Notes: generated by a model not told the origin, from the sequence alone. A stretch of 64,000 bases of DNA from Paralvinella palmiformis (GCA_025642065.1 JAODUP010000220.1:805001-869000); one strand, 5' to 3'; counted from the first letter of the stretch, positions 1 through 21,456 are shown. A program made the numbers and translations.

Positions 1-1410
1 CAACCATGATGGTAAAGACCACATCAGGCGATCACGGGGATGGTTGGTCTTAAGACTGATGTTTTATCGTATGTCATTTTCAGGCTTTAGTTGGTGTAAA
101 TCTTCGGCTACTTTCCCGTATCGATGTGTGCCATACTGGCGTCAAATCATCGCGGTCTAAGCATTGTTTTCCTCACTCTCTCTCACAAAACCTGTACAGA
201 CGATGGAGGCAAAATCCCGCAATGTCACCTTTAACTGTATATAATAGTAAAAAAAAGGGGGAAAGAGGCTGGTTGGTACACTTAAAATGTCAACCGCTCG
301 CGGCACACCTGCTCACGTTTACCTGGCGCACGTCGACTTGCGCTCCAACAAGTAACACGGAGATGGGGATCACTAGGACTGCTGCTGGAAGGTATAAACT
401 GTGGCTGCTACATATATCTAATACAGGAACCCGTCTTCCGGTTGTTCTCCTTGCCACAGTCGGCTGAGTGATATAGCTAAAACATATAAGTGGCTTTATT
501 TAATTATATATTTCGTTGCCATGACGATGTATGTAATGGTGGGCGTGATGTTGGCCATCGCGCACAAAGATCATATTCTTTCTGGTCGGTGGCCGATTTT
601 TTCTCTCTGTCGTCGTCTCTCCCTCTGTGTGTGTGTGTATAAATGTTATTGGCATCGTGTGACTGCTGTGAGACACGAGGGAATGGCTGTAGCGGTGGTG
701 GCGTGGGCGATAAAATACAGGGCTAAAGATAATCTCCATTAGCCGTGGTATTTAGTGGTCAGTGGATGGCATTTAGCAATGGCCTTGGTGCACTTTGTAG
801 AGATCCACCTTAAAGCAGCCAGCAACAATGAGACGGATACCCTGAATAGTAATTAACTGAAGAGAGATGCTAGCACTCGTTATGGAGCAGAAGGGCTTAA
901 GGCTTGTTAGCGCAATCCTCTGTCTGGCCACATGTTCAACAGACATCTACAACATGTACAACAAACATCTTTTGTAACAGAGAAAAAGTAGACCTTGTAG
1001 CAGACGATGTATGATGGCTGTAAACTAGCTATGTATTAAAAGCCCACTTTTGCGTGTAATGTATGAAAACAACACAGTTTGGCAAAATGTTCATAATAAT
1101 AACAACGGCATCAGAAAGATTATTGGCTGTAATTATGTTTATATTGGTAGAATAAGTTCGTATCTAAAAGCTAAAGTGGGCCAATAAATAAATAATTTTC
1201 TTTAACACACACGTTTTTAAAGACCATAACGTAGACAATACTTCCAACGTTAGACTTATTTTAGATGTAATATCTCAACAGAACAATAAGCCAGAGAGTA
1301 ACAGGATAACTCACCACATGTACATGTCATATTTGTGTGGTTTTCGTTCTATCGGTATTCAGTAACATTTAGTACCATTACAAACAAGAACCTACAACCC
1401 TTTATCGATG

Positions 1411-1452
<42 letters not shown>

Positions 1453-1457
1453 ATCTA
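1..1457. other. no gene recognised
   Basis: AT-rich DNA with a (CA)n microsatellite at about 1414-1450. Short frames (for example 126-467 plus) show no family resemblance. RUNX C-terminal exons would lie in this direction, but neither WRPY nor a post-Runt PWSY-type segment was found. Confidence 0.6.
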
Positions 1458-2036
1458 GGACGTTTTGGCAGACGGACGTTTTGGGCAGCTATTATTTGAA
1501 GATGGGACGTTTTGGACAAATTTTTTTATTTGTTATTTTATTAATACAACTTCCAGTTGGGAGATGAATACAGTAACCTGCATATTAGTATTGAAGAGAC
1601 ATATAGTAAAGAACACAATCAAGATCCCAAACCATATACAATTTAAACAATTAACAAGGACATAGAAGTTAATACATGCCATTATATCATATATGTAACT
1701 GTGAGAAGCCATGGAGAATTAAACTTCAGTTAAATACAGAACCAACATCAAAACATTAACATTTGATCACTTTGTTAATCATTTGTAGTTCACACATGCC
1801 TATAAATAAAACATGAAATGACTTCGGTTTTTATGTCATAAATACACATTTTGAGATAATAAACACAATATATTATATTTGTTAGCTTTTTATGTCATAA
1901 AATGATAAATGTACATTATGAGATAAAAGATATTGTTCGATTTAAAAAAATTTTAAATTTTGGCCAAAACGTCCTATCTTCAAAAAATAGCTGGCCAAAA
2001 CGTCCTAGGCCAAAACGTCCACTGGCCAAAACGTCC
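1458..2036. mobile_element. non-autonomous DNA transposon with repeated GGACGTTTTGG termini
   Basis: About 579 bp bounded by long imperfect terminal inverted repeats. Each end carries the 11-mer GGACGTTTTGG three or four times. The ends also match in register: GCAGCTATTATTTGAAGAT at the left against CCAGCTATTTTTTGAAGAT in the reverse complement of the right. It contains no transposase. Internally, TTTTTATGTCATAAA recurs (about 1830 and 1888), suggesting an internal duplication. It sits between CA-rich tracts, so target-site duplications cannot be read clearly. Confidence 0.75.
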
Positions 2037-3759
2037 CCCCCCCCACACACACACACTCTGAGAGAGAGAGAGAGAGTGAGAGACGTTCTATAGTCGTTCA
2101 GTTTTAAAACACAAAATGACCACCATGGCGGTCCACATAAACAACCCTCCCACGTCTATAACCTCTTATGATCCCTTGCTCTAACCAGGACATCTCTCTC
2201 TCTCTCTCTTTCAGCCTTAAATTGACTAATATAAGCGGTTTAAACCATCAGTTGGTGGATATTCATTATACACCTTGCCGTATACGCTACAGCGTTCTCG
2301 GTAACTTTTCAAGTTTAATCAGATCACACAATATGCTAGTCTTTAGTTGTTTGTTTTGTAGATGTCGGTCTGTTCCAGCTCTTTAAAAGAATGTATTAAC
2401 GCCTACACGGGCCACTCAATCAACTTGGCTTAATTGTCCCTTTGGCTCATTATATGGCCATCTTAACAACGAATGAGGAACACCCGGCTAACATCAGCCA
2501 GTAATAAAACACCAAATTCTTGTGGCCGGTCGGACACGTTTAAACGGCGCTTTGACATTCTTGCTTCCGTAGAATGCAGGTCAAGGCCACGAGACTTGCC
2601 GGGTGGATTTGCCATAAATATTTTTTTCTGGACACGGAGTTAGTTGGCTTTATTGTTAAGTTCTACGGGTGATGGCTTAGCGGTAGCGTCCTGGACTAAA
2701 ATGTTAACATTCCTCGTTTCTAAGTCATCAACCGGGTGATGATGTTTGATCAACTTCTTGGTTCACATGGTTATAAATAAATAGAGGAATGGTTCGGGTG
2801 GATTACTGCGGATTATGTGCATATAACTAGCAGTCGTAAATACTATATTCCCGCGTGAGTTTATAACGACACAAAACGTAATAGGTCAATAATACACCAG
2901 GGGGACAAAGGCCAGCAGACAGTAATAATATATGATCTAGTTAAGGTTTTTGTCTTCGGAAAGTATACGGGAAAGGTTTGAAACATCTTTACCAAAATGT
3001 GAGCCACTTTAAAAGGTGGAAGATTTACAGCTTGTCTTCTTATTGGCTTGTTAATTAAACACTTCAATCACAAAGTTAATATTACCTTATAAAGAAACTA
3101 TCATTAATCAACAATAAGTTCGTGTGTGTGTACTGTGTAATAAAGGTACACCTTCTAGTATATGTGGGCAGCTAGCTGAATACAAATTTTAATTAAGACT
3201 CCCTTCCCTGTCACTTCTTCCCTCCCCCCCTCTCTCTCTGTCTTATGTGGGTGTTATATGCATCAATGTTTAGTGGTTAATGTAGACTTGCTAAAACAAA
3301 TACTTTAGGAAGAAAAGTCGTTAATCATTATTATTTAGTTTCCTGATGAGTCATCTAGAGGTTTGAATATTTTGTGACATTGTGCCAGTGCCTTTTTATC
3401 TGTTGCTAACACACGCACGCGCGCGCGCGCGCGCGCACACACACACACAGAGAGAGAGAGAGAGCTCTGACTTTTTTTACTAGCACCACATCACATGCTG
3501 TAGTACTGTTAACGGGGTCCGGTATTTCATGATTAACCACGACATCGTCGAATAATCTGATTAGCTTTTCAGTGAAGAGTCGGAAATCATTGTTAGCGTC
3601 GAAAAGGTTTACTCTTGAGTTCACTGAGTACATCTAAACAGAGAAGTCATCAAATGTGTGTCTATATTTAGCCAATTAGCTGTAGATTTTAACTGAAACG
3701 AAGATTGTAAACAAGCAAGTCCGGTTGAAGTCACCCATGTTGGTGTTTTGAGGTGTACC
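2037..3759. other. no gene recognised; microsatellites
   Basis: Poly-C/CA/GA tract at 2037-2082 and a compound (CG)n(CA)n(GA)n at about 3413-3463. A tRNA A-box-like GGCTTAGCGGTAGCG lies at about 2673-2688 without a clear B box. Nothing else is recognised. Confidence 0.5.
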
Positions 3760-3900
3760 TATGAACGAGTAATAGCTCTGTAGGTAGAGTGAGCAAGCTT
3801 TTATCTGGATGTTCCCGATTCAATATCCGCTTGCTACCGAGTAGCTGGTCAACGTTAAAGACCCGGAGATGTACAAGGAAATACTTCAGACTCCAAAGAG
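3760..3900 (+). mobile_element. candidate tRNA-derived SINE
   Basis: TAGCTCTGTAGGTAGAG matches a tRNA D-arm/A box. CCCGATTCAATATCC about 35 bp later is a degraded B box. It is followed by AACGTTAAAGACCCGGAG, a tail style common downstream of invertebrate tRNA-SINE heads. There is no intact cloverleaf. Confidence 0.42.
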
Positions 3901-4929
3901 CACCACTGTACATACTCCTGTGGGAGTTGATACAAGATATGGTTTGGTAATAAACGCTAGTATAATAATACAAGTTTTGTATGTTGTTAGGGTTAATTTG
4001 TTAAATGACTGTCCTATTACACTTTACAATACAAGTGAGTATAACTTAGAATTAATGGAATTACACCAAAAGCAGTGTGGATCATGATGGCATGGAGATA
4101 CAGTGGCCGTGCAGACAATGAAGGGCCCTAAGTTCGGATCCACCAAGATGGGACTTCAAACCCCTGTTGACCTATGTCTGATGGATGACACGCCAATACC
4201 TTACTGGTGAAATGTAGACCAACAAAGGCCTTGATTGTAGTAGGATTTGAATTGTAAATATAATTTTTTTAACAAAAAACAGAAATCATACCCCGATGAT
4301 TTGCATATTCCAAATTAGATAAAGATGATCTCATCGTACAGGTGGACAGGAAGTTGGGCATGTGCCGATTCTAGCCTCAACACATTTACACATAACAAGC
4401 TCTCTACAAGGCAGCTTCATTCGTGGCCCAAATAGCGCTCACTGTCTAAACATCAGAGCCAAATATAGTGCAGTGCATCGATGACGGCATATTTTACATA
4501 TGCACTCATAAGCACGTGAGTTAAATAGGTCGCTACTATTTACCGCCCACTCATGTCGGTTAAGGGCTCTCGTCAATACTGACAGCGATGACCGTACTAC
4601 AGGTGATAGAGCGGCATATAAACACAACAGACGGCAGATGAATGAGAGAATAAATATTGGATCACAAAACTACAAAGATCAGTGTGAGATTTTCAAGGAC
4701 TCTAGCACACAATCGGTGATAATACTATTAGAGTTTAGCTGCTTTCTTACACGTTAATGAAACACCGTGAGAAAAGAAACCATAGAAATGGCACCGCCTG
4801 GGCAAATGAGGAATAACACCCGAATATCCTTGAACTTAAGATGTACCAAGATGACCGGATTCTTTCCGTATCTGTGTTTCCCAACCACGTAATTTATGCT
4901 GACTTTTATAGGTCATCCCCGGGCCCTAC

Positions 4930-5090
4930 TACCAGCATGGATACAACGAAGGCATATGACACAGTATACTCGCATCCATCATTTATATGTAGATCGACCG
5001 AAAAGTGACCATCAGTAGATCTACAGCCAATAATTATTAGGACGATCGGAATTACGGTCAAGGTTTGACTTAGCGCGACACAACCGAGGA
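4930..5090 (+). pseudogene. possible decayed non-LTR reverse-transcriptase fragment
   Basis: A short frame reads MDTTKAYDTVY, like the D-x-x-K-A-Y-D-x-V block of non-LTR retrotransposon reverse transcriptases. It is followed about 100 bp later by a stop-broken stretch that could be a ruined RQG-LSP block. Only one motif supports it. Confidence 0.25.
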
Positions 5091-6179
5091 AGTCTTGTCA
5101 CCTGCCTATTGCGGTCAACCTCTGACTTCTCGTTGACAAATAAGACCAAGTAGCCAGAAATCTGTCTAATCGATTCACCCATTTAATTGGGTAATGTATC
5201 CGAACAGGAGTCACTTGTTGGGCTTCAAACGAGAGAACACGTGTACGGAAAGTCTGTACAAAGAAACAGATACCGAAGACTGCCAGGGGCGGTGGGTGTG
5301 CTACGTGGAGCGGAAGTGTTGATGTGCTACCACTGTTATTGGCGGTCAGAAGTCCCGATAAAACCACGCCAAACGATCAACCCCAGGAGGTGCCACCAAA
5401 ACTAGCCGTCACGTGACGACAAATTAGTATTGTTACTCGCTAACGTGTTATTAGGGCTATAAACGAAAAAAAGCGTTTTTCCTGTCGGTAATTTGCCGGA
5501 GATGAAAGACGTTAATAAAGCCATGATTTATTTATCCTGCTCCCTGTGTTACCTGCCGCAGGTCGTTGTTCTATATACAGTAGTACCCGGATAAAGAGAC
5601 AATCAGGTAGCATCGGAACATAAGTGGTCTTTTAAAGCAGACGCTTTTCTATGGTTAATAAAAAATAACTAAAAATTAGACCTGTTACGAGGGTTCTAAA
5701 CAGATGGTTGGTCTCTTAAGACGGATAGTCGTGCGAGAAGTTTACGACGTACTGGAATAAGCGAAACAAACAGGAAATAACATACTTACCAGCAAGTGTG
5801 TATTTATATCTGGACTGAAAATTTCAGGATTTACTGTTTAGTAAAACGAACCCATGCTACGTTTAAGTCCTTATATACACGCAGCTATCACGTTTATGGG
5901 AAATGTACTCATTTAAGACAGGTATTGTCTTAAATCAAGCAGTCTTAAGGATAGGTTTCACTTGACATAGTGGGCGGGAGACACATAGGAAGGGGTTGGG
6001 CTTTAAGTGTTGTATTTTTAGATGAGGCTTTTCGTGGTTGTACGGAGATTGTTCGCATAACAAACAAAGGTCAGTTCTCAATGTTAGTGTTCTGAATAGA
6101 CCAGTATGTTCCAGTATCTATCGTATTTAAGACTGCCGTCATTTCTATGTGTCTCCGACTCTGATAATGTCACCCTGAC

Positions 6180-6315
6180 CTTTTAGGTTGGCTAGTAATA
6201 TAGTCTTCCGACTTAAGACCTAGCTCCGCCCACTCCAGAGTGACCAGGTGATCTACTGATCGACGGAAAGTATCCACATTAGGTAGCCATTCCGCAGATC
6301 CACGTCCGGAATGAC
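6180..6315 (-). CDS. RUNX: candidate RUNX exon just after the Runt domain
   Basis: On the minus strand a strong acceptor (TTTTCCCTCATCCAG) is followed at phase 1, the phase required by the preceding exon, by an open frame reading SHSGRGSAEWLPNVDTFRRS and then VDHLVTLEWAELGLKSEDY. The stretch EWLPNVDTFRRSV resembles the RUNX1 segment ERLSELEQLRRTA that follows the Runt domain in vertebrates: E, L, an acidic residue, an aromatic or leucine, RR, then S or T. I know of no closer match. The 3' end is uncertain: AAAAG|GTCAGG at 6179 gives phase 2, whereas the vertebrate exon ends in phase 1, and the frame meets TGA at 6172-6170. The intron to the previous exon would be about 4.5 kb. Chance similarity remains possible. 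Confidence 0.42.
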
Positions 6316-6374
6316 CTGGATGAGGGAAAACTGCCGGTTTGACCTCTATCACTGTTCAACATGTCACCTTTCAT

Positions 6375-6375
6375 C

Positions 6376-6458
<83 letters not shown>
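6375..6458. repeat. (CAGA)n microsatellite, 21 units
   Basis: An uninterrupted CAGA run of 84 bp. Frames on both strands (TDRQ and SVCL repeats) are products of the repeat, not genes. Confidence 0.97.
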
Positions 6459-6956
6459 TGTATGTATAATATTGTGGCTCCCAATTCTATTTTCGGCTCG
6501 AAGCATTAAAACCTATATTGTGGGACCACCGTGGGAACTGTATCGAGGTTGGGAAGATTACAAATGTTCCCAATAAGACTATATGTCATAGCCTTTTAGA
6601 CATACGGTCCATTAAGACAGGTGGCCTTAGTTTTTGTGTTAAGAAAATTAGGCCCCCCCCCGCCTGGGATGCAGAAGTCGTTCTCTAGCCATGTAAGGGT
6701 TAGCCAAGCTAAGTAAAGAATATTGTCTACAACCGGAACTAGTGGTCATCAGCCTCTGGTAGGACAACTAGTGACAACAGAGGACATTAAAGATGTAGAT
6801 AGCTCCACTTAACAATGGCTGCCTCCGTATCTGTAGTAAGTACAGGTGTAGGTGGAGGTTAAGGTTAAAGAAGTCGTAGGCGGTCTGTAATATTGACTTC
6901 TCACCTCAGGTAATGTATCTTCTCTCACACTGCGGGGTATATTAGTATGGGTGGCA

Positions 6957-6982
6957 TCTATCTATCTATCTATCTATCTATA

Positions 6983-7065
<83 letters not shown>
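6957..7065. repeat. (CTAT)n/(TA)n microsatellite
   Basis: CTAT units grade into a TA run broken by TATG and TACA. The IY-repeat frames here are spurious. A poly-C run follows at about 7138-7153. Confidence 0.95.
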
Positions 7066-7070
<5 letters not shown>

Positions 7071-7153
7071 CGCGAGAATGTACATATATTTGTACACGTA
7101 TATACATAAATCCACCCGTCCATGCATGAATACCCCAGCCCCCCCCCCCCCCC

Positions 7154-12657
<5,504 letters not shown>

Positions 12658-12660
12658 CAG

Positions 12661-12845
12661 GGCGCCTCCTTGGCCTAACTGGTAGCCCGTTTGGCCACAG
12701 ATCTATAGCACCTGGGCTCAAACCCCGGCTGAGCTATTTCAGAAGGGTGGTTCATCTGTCATTTCGCCCCATTACCTTTGGAGGTCACTCACTCCATTTA
12801 GCCTACATTGTGCACAAAAGTGGCTGTTAAACCACAACATTAACA
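12661..12845 (+). mobile_element. tRNA-derived SINE, copy 1
   Basis: The head has an A-box-like GGCCTAACTGGTAGC and a B-box-like GGGCTCAAACCCC. The body (AGAAGGGTGGTTCATCTGTC through ATTACCTTTGGAGGTCAC to the TGTGCACAAAAGTGGC region) aligns along its length with the copies at 18.4 kb and 48.3 kb. No coding capacity; it would depend on a LINE for movement. Confidence 0.78.
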
Positions 12846-12960
12846 TTTTTACACAGGTTTTTACTGTTTTGATGTTTTCTGTACTCATTGCTGAAATTGG
12901 TTGTTATTTATAGATTCAGCACTAGTCACGCGCGAGGAATAAATGCTTCAGGCACAGGTA

Positions 12961-13035
12961 ACATTGGGATTTGATCCCAGAATCCTGAAGGCATGCAGTG
13001 AGGCACATTATGAACTGTGTCATTGAAGTGCCATA
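12961..13035 (-). mobile_element. degraded tRNA-like head
   Basis: The minus strand reads GGGATCAAATCCCA, a B-box-like palindromic T-arm, with GTGCCTCACTGCATGCC upstream. Probably an old SINE head; no body is recognised. Confidence 0.35.
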
Positions 13036-13470
13036 CTGAAAATGTTGAAATTATTTATTCTTAACACCCTTTTTACTATAAGGTGTGTTGTGTTGGCAGG
13101 TATATCATCATTTAAATCAGAATTGAAAAATGACCAACATACAGTGAAACCCTATTTAATGGTCATCAGTGTCCAGTAGTAACCGTAGGGGTATTTCAAT
13201 CATCTGATCAATCTGCTCTATTCCGGTCACTTTCATCAATCAGGTGGCCAGGAGTTTTTTCTAATTACTTTTCCAACCGAGTGACCATAATGAGTGACAT
13301 TATGGTCCGCAAGATAGAACTAGTCTCACTGTATTTAGTCTTCACAACTTATGATTTGGTGCCTGGAAACCACATGTGGCTTACCTAACAGGCTTTGTAC
13401 AGAGATGAATTAAAGTCAATGACTAATGATTTGTTATATCCAGTATCTGCCTCTGGTTAACCTAAACCCT

Positions 13471-13550
13471 AGGTATGGTTAACCCAGTCAAGGTTTGGTT
13501 AACCCAGTCAAGGTATGGTTAACCCAGTCAAGGTATGGTTAACCCAGTCA
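13471..13550. repeat. 20-bp tandem repeat, four units
   Basis: Four units of AGGTATGGTTAACCCAGTCA with a single substitution in unit 2. Each unit contains the palindrome GGTTAACC. It lies in the RUNX intron between the Runt exons. Confidence 0.95.
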
Positions 13551-13783
13551 AGGACTGATTGGTGAAGGTGGTTAGCCAGGACTGAGGTTTAACCTGAGAC
13601 ATATTGACCTAATGCCACTATTGTATTATGTAAATAACACCTGACAACACTGAGTAACTGATTATAATTGTATTAAAATTGATTATCATGGTGATATATG
13701 AAAATCGTGATATATGAAGATCATTATATATACAGATGGCCATTTAAACAGATGCTCTTTTAAGACAGTTTTTTTCTTCAAAT

Positions 13784-13803
13784 GGACACACACACACACA
13801 CAT

Positions 13804-13850
<47 letters not shown>

Positions 13851-13863
13851 ATATATATATATA
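13784..13863. repeat. (CA)n/(TA)n microsatellite
   Basis: A CA run passing into a TA run with small interruptions. Confidence 0.95.
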
Positions 13864-17300
<3,437 letters not shown>

Positions 17301-18336
17301 GATCTGACACGAGTCTGAACTAGGTCTGAGACTTAATATCGCTCTCCGGGGTAAAATAGCACTTAATGAACAGAAACATACGACCAGTATATAGGCATCT
17401 AGTCTAGTTATCAGTGTTAATCGGTGTATATGTAGAAGTTTTGTGCGTGTCAGAGTTGCTGGGGCAATGTTTTTTTGTTATGGCGCTTCAACACCAAAGC
17501 CGGCCTCCACAAACACTCCTCCCCCCAGCCGCCATCTTCCTCCGCCGCCATGTTGGACCAGTCTCTCCAGCATGGCTCCAGTGAAAACCATCACTCATTC
17601 TTAACACTCGCCATGGTTGGCTGGCTCAGCGTCAGCGGAAGTCGTGTCACAGGAGCGTACTAAACGATTTCCATGTAATTCCATTTCGTCGACATTCAGT
17701 CAGTCAGGCAGCCCCCTTGTAATTATCGAATATCCGCGTCAAAATAGGCGGATAACACCCCCAAAAATGGACAGGTGTCGTCAATAAGAGGTGACAGAAC
17801 AGATATGATCACACCTTCTTGTAATCATGGTAATAATAATAATAATAATAATAATGGAAATATATTAGATTTATACAAATTCAATGTCCTTTACTAAGAA
17901 AATATTGAAAGACAGCTCATATATGTGTGTGTTTGAGCAATCTCTCTCTCTCTTTCTCTCTCTCTCTCAGTGTGTGTGTGTGTTAGCTGTGTATAATAAG
18001 GCACAGGCACCGGCACCGAGAATCTCGAACCATGAATTCAAACTCTGGACGTTTCTTCAGGGGACTGAATCCAGAGTGGCGACTTTTCTTGCTGAGACAT
18101 GTATAATGTGTAATGTCTCACCAGTCCCTTGTTTTTTTAAGATGGCTACTATTTTTTACACAGTATGGCAAAACAATATCTATTGCATACAAAACAAAGA
18201 GATGTATTATCATATTTGGACACGATGTATAAAAACATTGGTCGATTTGTAGAACACATAACATTAGTTAAGAAGAGCAAACTGGTATGATTCGGACCGG
18301 TCATGTCAGTTGTAGTCTCGCTAACCGTCTTATAGG
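17301..18336. other. RUNX intron 1 / intergenic DNA, no gene recognised
   Basis: Leaves the CpG-rich region. Contains (TAA)n at about 17830-17854 and CT/GT tracts at 17940-17982. Frames at 17475-17663 and 17884-18252 are not recognised. Confidence 0.5.
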
Positions 18337-18510
18337 TGACGTTTTACGGCCACTTTCGTGCACTTGGTAGGTTAAATGGGCCGAGCGACCATCAAAGGTA
18401 ATGAGGCGAAGTCATAGATGAAACACCCTTCAGATATGCTCACGCCGAGATTCGAACACGGGTGGTAGTGAACTGTGGTCCAACGCGCTACCAACTAGAC
18501 CACGGTGAGA
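18337..18510 (-). mobile_element. tRNA-derived SINE, copy 2 (best-preserved head)
   Basis: The minus strand shows an A-box-like TGGTCTAGTTGGTAGCGCG and a B-box-like GTGTTCGAATCTCGG. The body GAAGGGTGTTTCATCTATG, then TTACCTTTGATGGTCGCTCG, ending GTGCACGAAAGTGGCCG, corresponds segment by segment to copy 1. The head looks like a real tRNA but the body excludes a functional tRNA gene. Confidence 0.82.
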
Positions 18511-19054
18511 ACAGGAGCCAGACAAGGGAGATGACTAGATACGTGTTTATTTGGTGACATCAAAGACTAGAACGGGATTAGAAATTTAAAAAAAATAGAC
18601 AAAGTTTAGGGAACGCTAAGTGGACGGAAAGTTGTCTTCAATGTCGCATGGACCTTACGAGAACTGAGTTAGGCAAATTGATGATAATGATGATGATGAT
18701 AAGGGTAATAATGATGATTATATATGTTCGGCTTTCCATTATTATATTGCTACAGAATTACAGCGCTTACGTTTCTTCTGATTCCAACACTAAAGGCATA
18801 GATCGCCGAAACGAGGCGGCTACGCCACCGGCTTGCTTTCAGCGAATCAAACCACTGCTATGTTAGCCATGTCACATCACAATAGCTGAGTCTTTTAAGT
18901 AAAATAATCATTCTACTTAAAATAATATACTTTATATCTGAAATAAATGTTACCCTTCCGTTGACCCTCATACATAAATTTATCTGCGTCACGGTTTTAA
19001 GATAAAGTAGAGAGAGAGAGAGAGTTTTGTATTCGTGGAAACAATTGGTCATCT

Positions 19055-19076
19055 TGTGTGTGTGTGTGTGTGTCTG

Positions 19077-19166
<90 letters not shown>

Positions 19167-19167
19167 A
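19055..19167. repeat. (TG)n(TA)n(GA)n compound microsatellite
   Basis: Three consecutive dinucleotide runs. All overlapping frames are repeat translations. Confidence 0.96.
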
Positions 19168-20016
19168 AACTTGTCTGCAAAGACCACCCTTCGACTCACA
19201 CCCGTTGGTTCGTAAAAACAGGTTGTATTTTAAGGCAGGTATTACTGTCTATAACCATACTAGACTATTGAGGTTGCTCTTTTAAGGCAGGTGGTCGCAT
19301 AAAAAGGTTTTATTGTTTATCCCTATTCATATAGGTAACTGGGCATGAACCTGGGCACGTCGTTTTTTATAACCCAGAGAACTTTTTCTTCTAAATGCGG
19401 AGCGGTTATTATAAATCAGGGTTCACCATCAATGTCGATTTGATTTTTGTGGGCATTGAGAACAATGGCATGCTACTGTATAGAGAAGACGTCAATCTTA
19501 TTACATATACGACACAGACGCCAGACTTTACTGCCCCCTGACCCTACAGTTTACGGGGACGAACACTTGATGATTCATACTGTGCCAATAGCCGGCATCA
19601 TACAGAGCTATATCCTCGATAGATAGTCCCAGCTATCTATTGTTCCGGCTTCTAACCAACAAACCGCTGTTTGACTGATAACTGTCATGTTTTGTTGGCT
19701 GAGGTTTGGGCGATAATCGATGCCAGTCGGGGCCCTCTACATTCCATGCCAAGCCATCAGCAAGTTTGATATCATTGTAAGCCAGATACGAGTTGTTTAG
19801 GGACCGATCATGATTTGGTGATAGGGATAAGTGAGAAGGCGGGTGTAAGCGCCCAAAAACAAACGACTAAATGTGTCAGGGAGCAGACATAACTAGTCAG
19901 TGTGTGGCGATTGTTTACATAATTAGGAAATAAATTAATGATTACCTGAGTAACTGAGTGAATGGCTATGTATTACATGACTGACCCAGAGGGAGAGTTC
20001 TCTAACAGCAAACTGT
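19168..20016. other. nothing recognised
   Basis: Mixed-composition intron 1 DNA. No frames, repeats or sites of note. Confidence 0.6.
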
Positions 20017-20645
20017 TGAGTGAGTGAGTGAGTGAGTGAGTGAGTGAGTGAGTGAGTGAGTGAGTGAGTGAGTGAGTGAGTGAGTGAGTGAGTGAGTGAG
20101 TGAGTGAGTGAGTGAGTGAGTGAGTGAGTGAGTGAGTGAGTGAGTGAGTGAGTGAGGAGTGAGTGGTGACTGAGTGAGTGAGTGAGTGAGTGAGTGAGTG
20201 AGTGAGTGAGTGAGTGAGTGAGTGAGTGAGTGAGTCAGTCAGTCAGTCAGTCAGTCAGTCAGTCAGTCAGTCATCAGTCAGTCAGTCAGTCAGTCAGATA
20301 AATATGGGACATGTGGGTGAGTGAATGAGTGAGTGAGAGAATGAGTGATTGATTGAGTCAGTCGGTAAGACAGTCGGTGAGATAAATGCGGGTTATGTGG
20401 TTGAATGAATGAGTGTTTTGCTGAGTGATTGAGAGAATCAATCAATCAATCAGCCAATCAATTAGTCAGTGAGATAAATATGAGACACCCGAGTGAGTGA
20501 GTGAGTGAGTGTTTAGATGAGTGAATGAGTGAGTCAGTCATTCAGTCAGTCTGACAATTGGTGAGATAAAATTGGTGAATGTGGGTGAGTGAATGAGTGA
20601 GTGAGTGAACAAGTGAGTGAAATATGGTACACCTGAACAAATAGG

Positions 20646-20680
<35 letters not shown>

Positions 20681-21456
20681 GTGAGTGAGTGAGTGAGTGA
20701 GTGAGTGAGTGAGTGAGTGAGTGAGTGAGTGAGTGAGTGAGTGAGTGAGTGAGTGAGTGAGTGAGTGAGTGAGTGAGTGAGTGAGTGAGTGAGTGAGTGA
20801 GTGAGTGAGTGAGTGAGTGAGTGAGTGAGTGAGTGAGTGAGTGAGTGAGTGAGTGAGTGAGATAAATATGGGCATGTGGGTGAGTGAATGAGTGAGTGAA
20901 AGAATGAGTGATTGATTGGGTCAGTCGGTAAGACAGTCGGTGAGATAAATGCAGGTTATGTGGTTGAGTGAATGGGTGTTTTGCTGAGTGAGTGAGAGAA
21001 TCAATCAATCAATCAGCCATAGTGAGTGAGTGAGTGAGTGAGTGAGTGAGTGAGTGAGTGAGTGAGTGAGTGAGTGAGTGAGTGAGTGAGTGAGTGAGTG
21101 AGTGAGTGAGTGAGTGAGTGAGTGAGTGAGTGAGTGAGTGAGTGAGTGAGTGAGTGAGTGAGTGAGTGAGGTGGGTGGTAGTGAGTGAGTGAGTGAGTGA
21201 GTGAGTGAGTGAGTGAGTGAGTGAGTGAGTGAGTGAGTGAGTGAGTGAGTGAGTGAGTGAGTGAGTGAGTGAGTGAGTGAGTGAGTGAGTGAGTGAGTGA
21301 GTGAGTGAGTGAGTGAGTGAGTGAGTGAGTGAGTGAGTGAGTGAGTGAGTGGTGGTGGTGGTGAGTGAGTGAGTGAGTGAGTGAGTGAGTGAGTGAGTGA
21401 GTGAGTGAGTGAGTGAGTGAGTGAGTGAGTGAGTGAGTGAGTGAGTGAGTGAGTGA
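20017..21456. repeat. 1.4 kb (GAGT)n array with a duplicated internal spacer
   Basis: Long GAGT runs are broken by a (CAGT)n block (about 20234-20296) and by variant segments. A roughly 160 bp non-uniform segment beginning GATAAATATGGG and ending AATCAATCAGCCA occurs twice, at 20297-20456 and 20861-21019, with a handful of differences. The array therefore has a higher-order structure. Minus-strand SLTH-repeat frames are artefacts of the tetramer. Confidence 0.96.

Noticed and set aside
3406..3633. Minus-strand frame with DFRLFTEKLIRLFDD, faintly like uracil phosphoribosyltransferase
   Set aside because: The TPTG-type nucleotide-binding block expected next is missing and the frame runs into a CG/CA repeat.
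18447..18510. tRNA-like head with good A and B boxes as a functional tRNA
   Set aside because: It is continuous with a SINE body shared by two other copies in the window.
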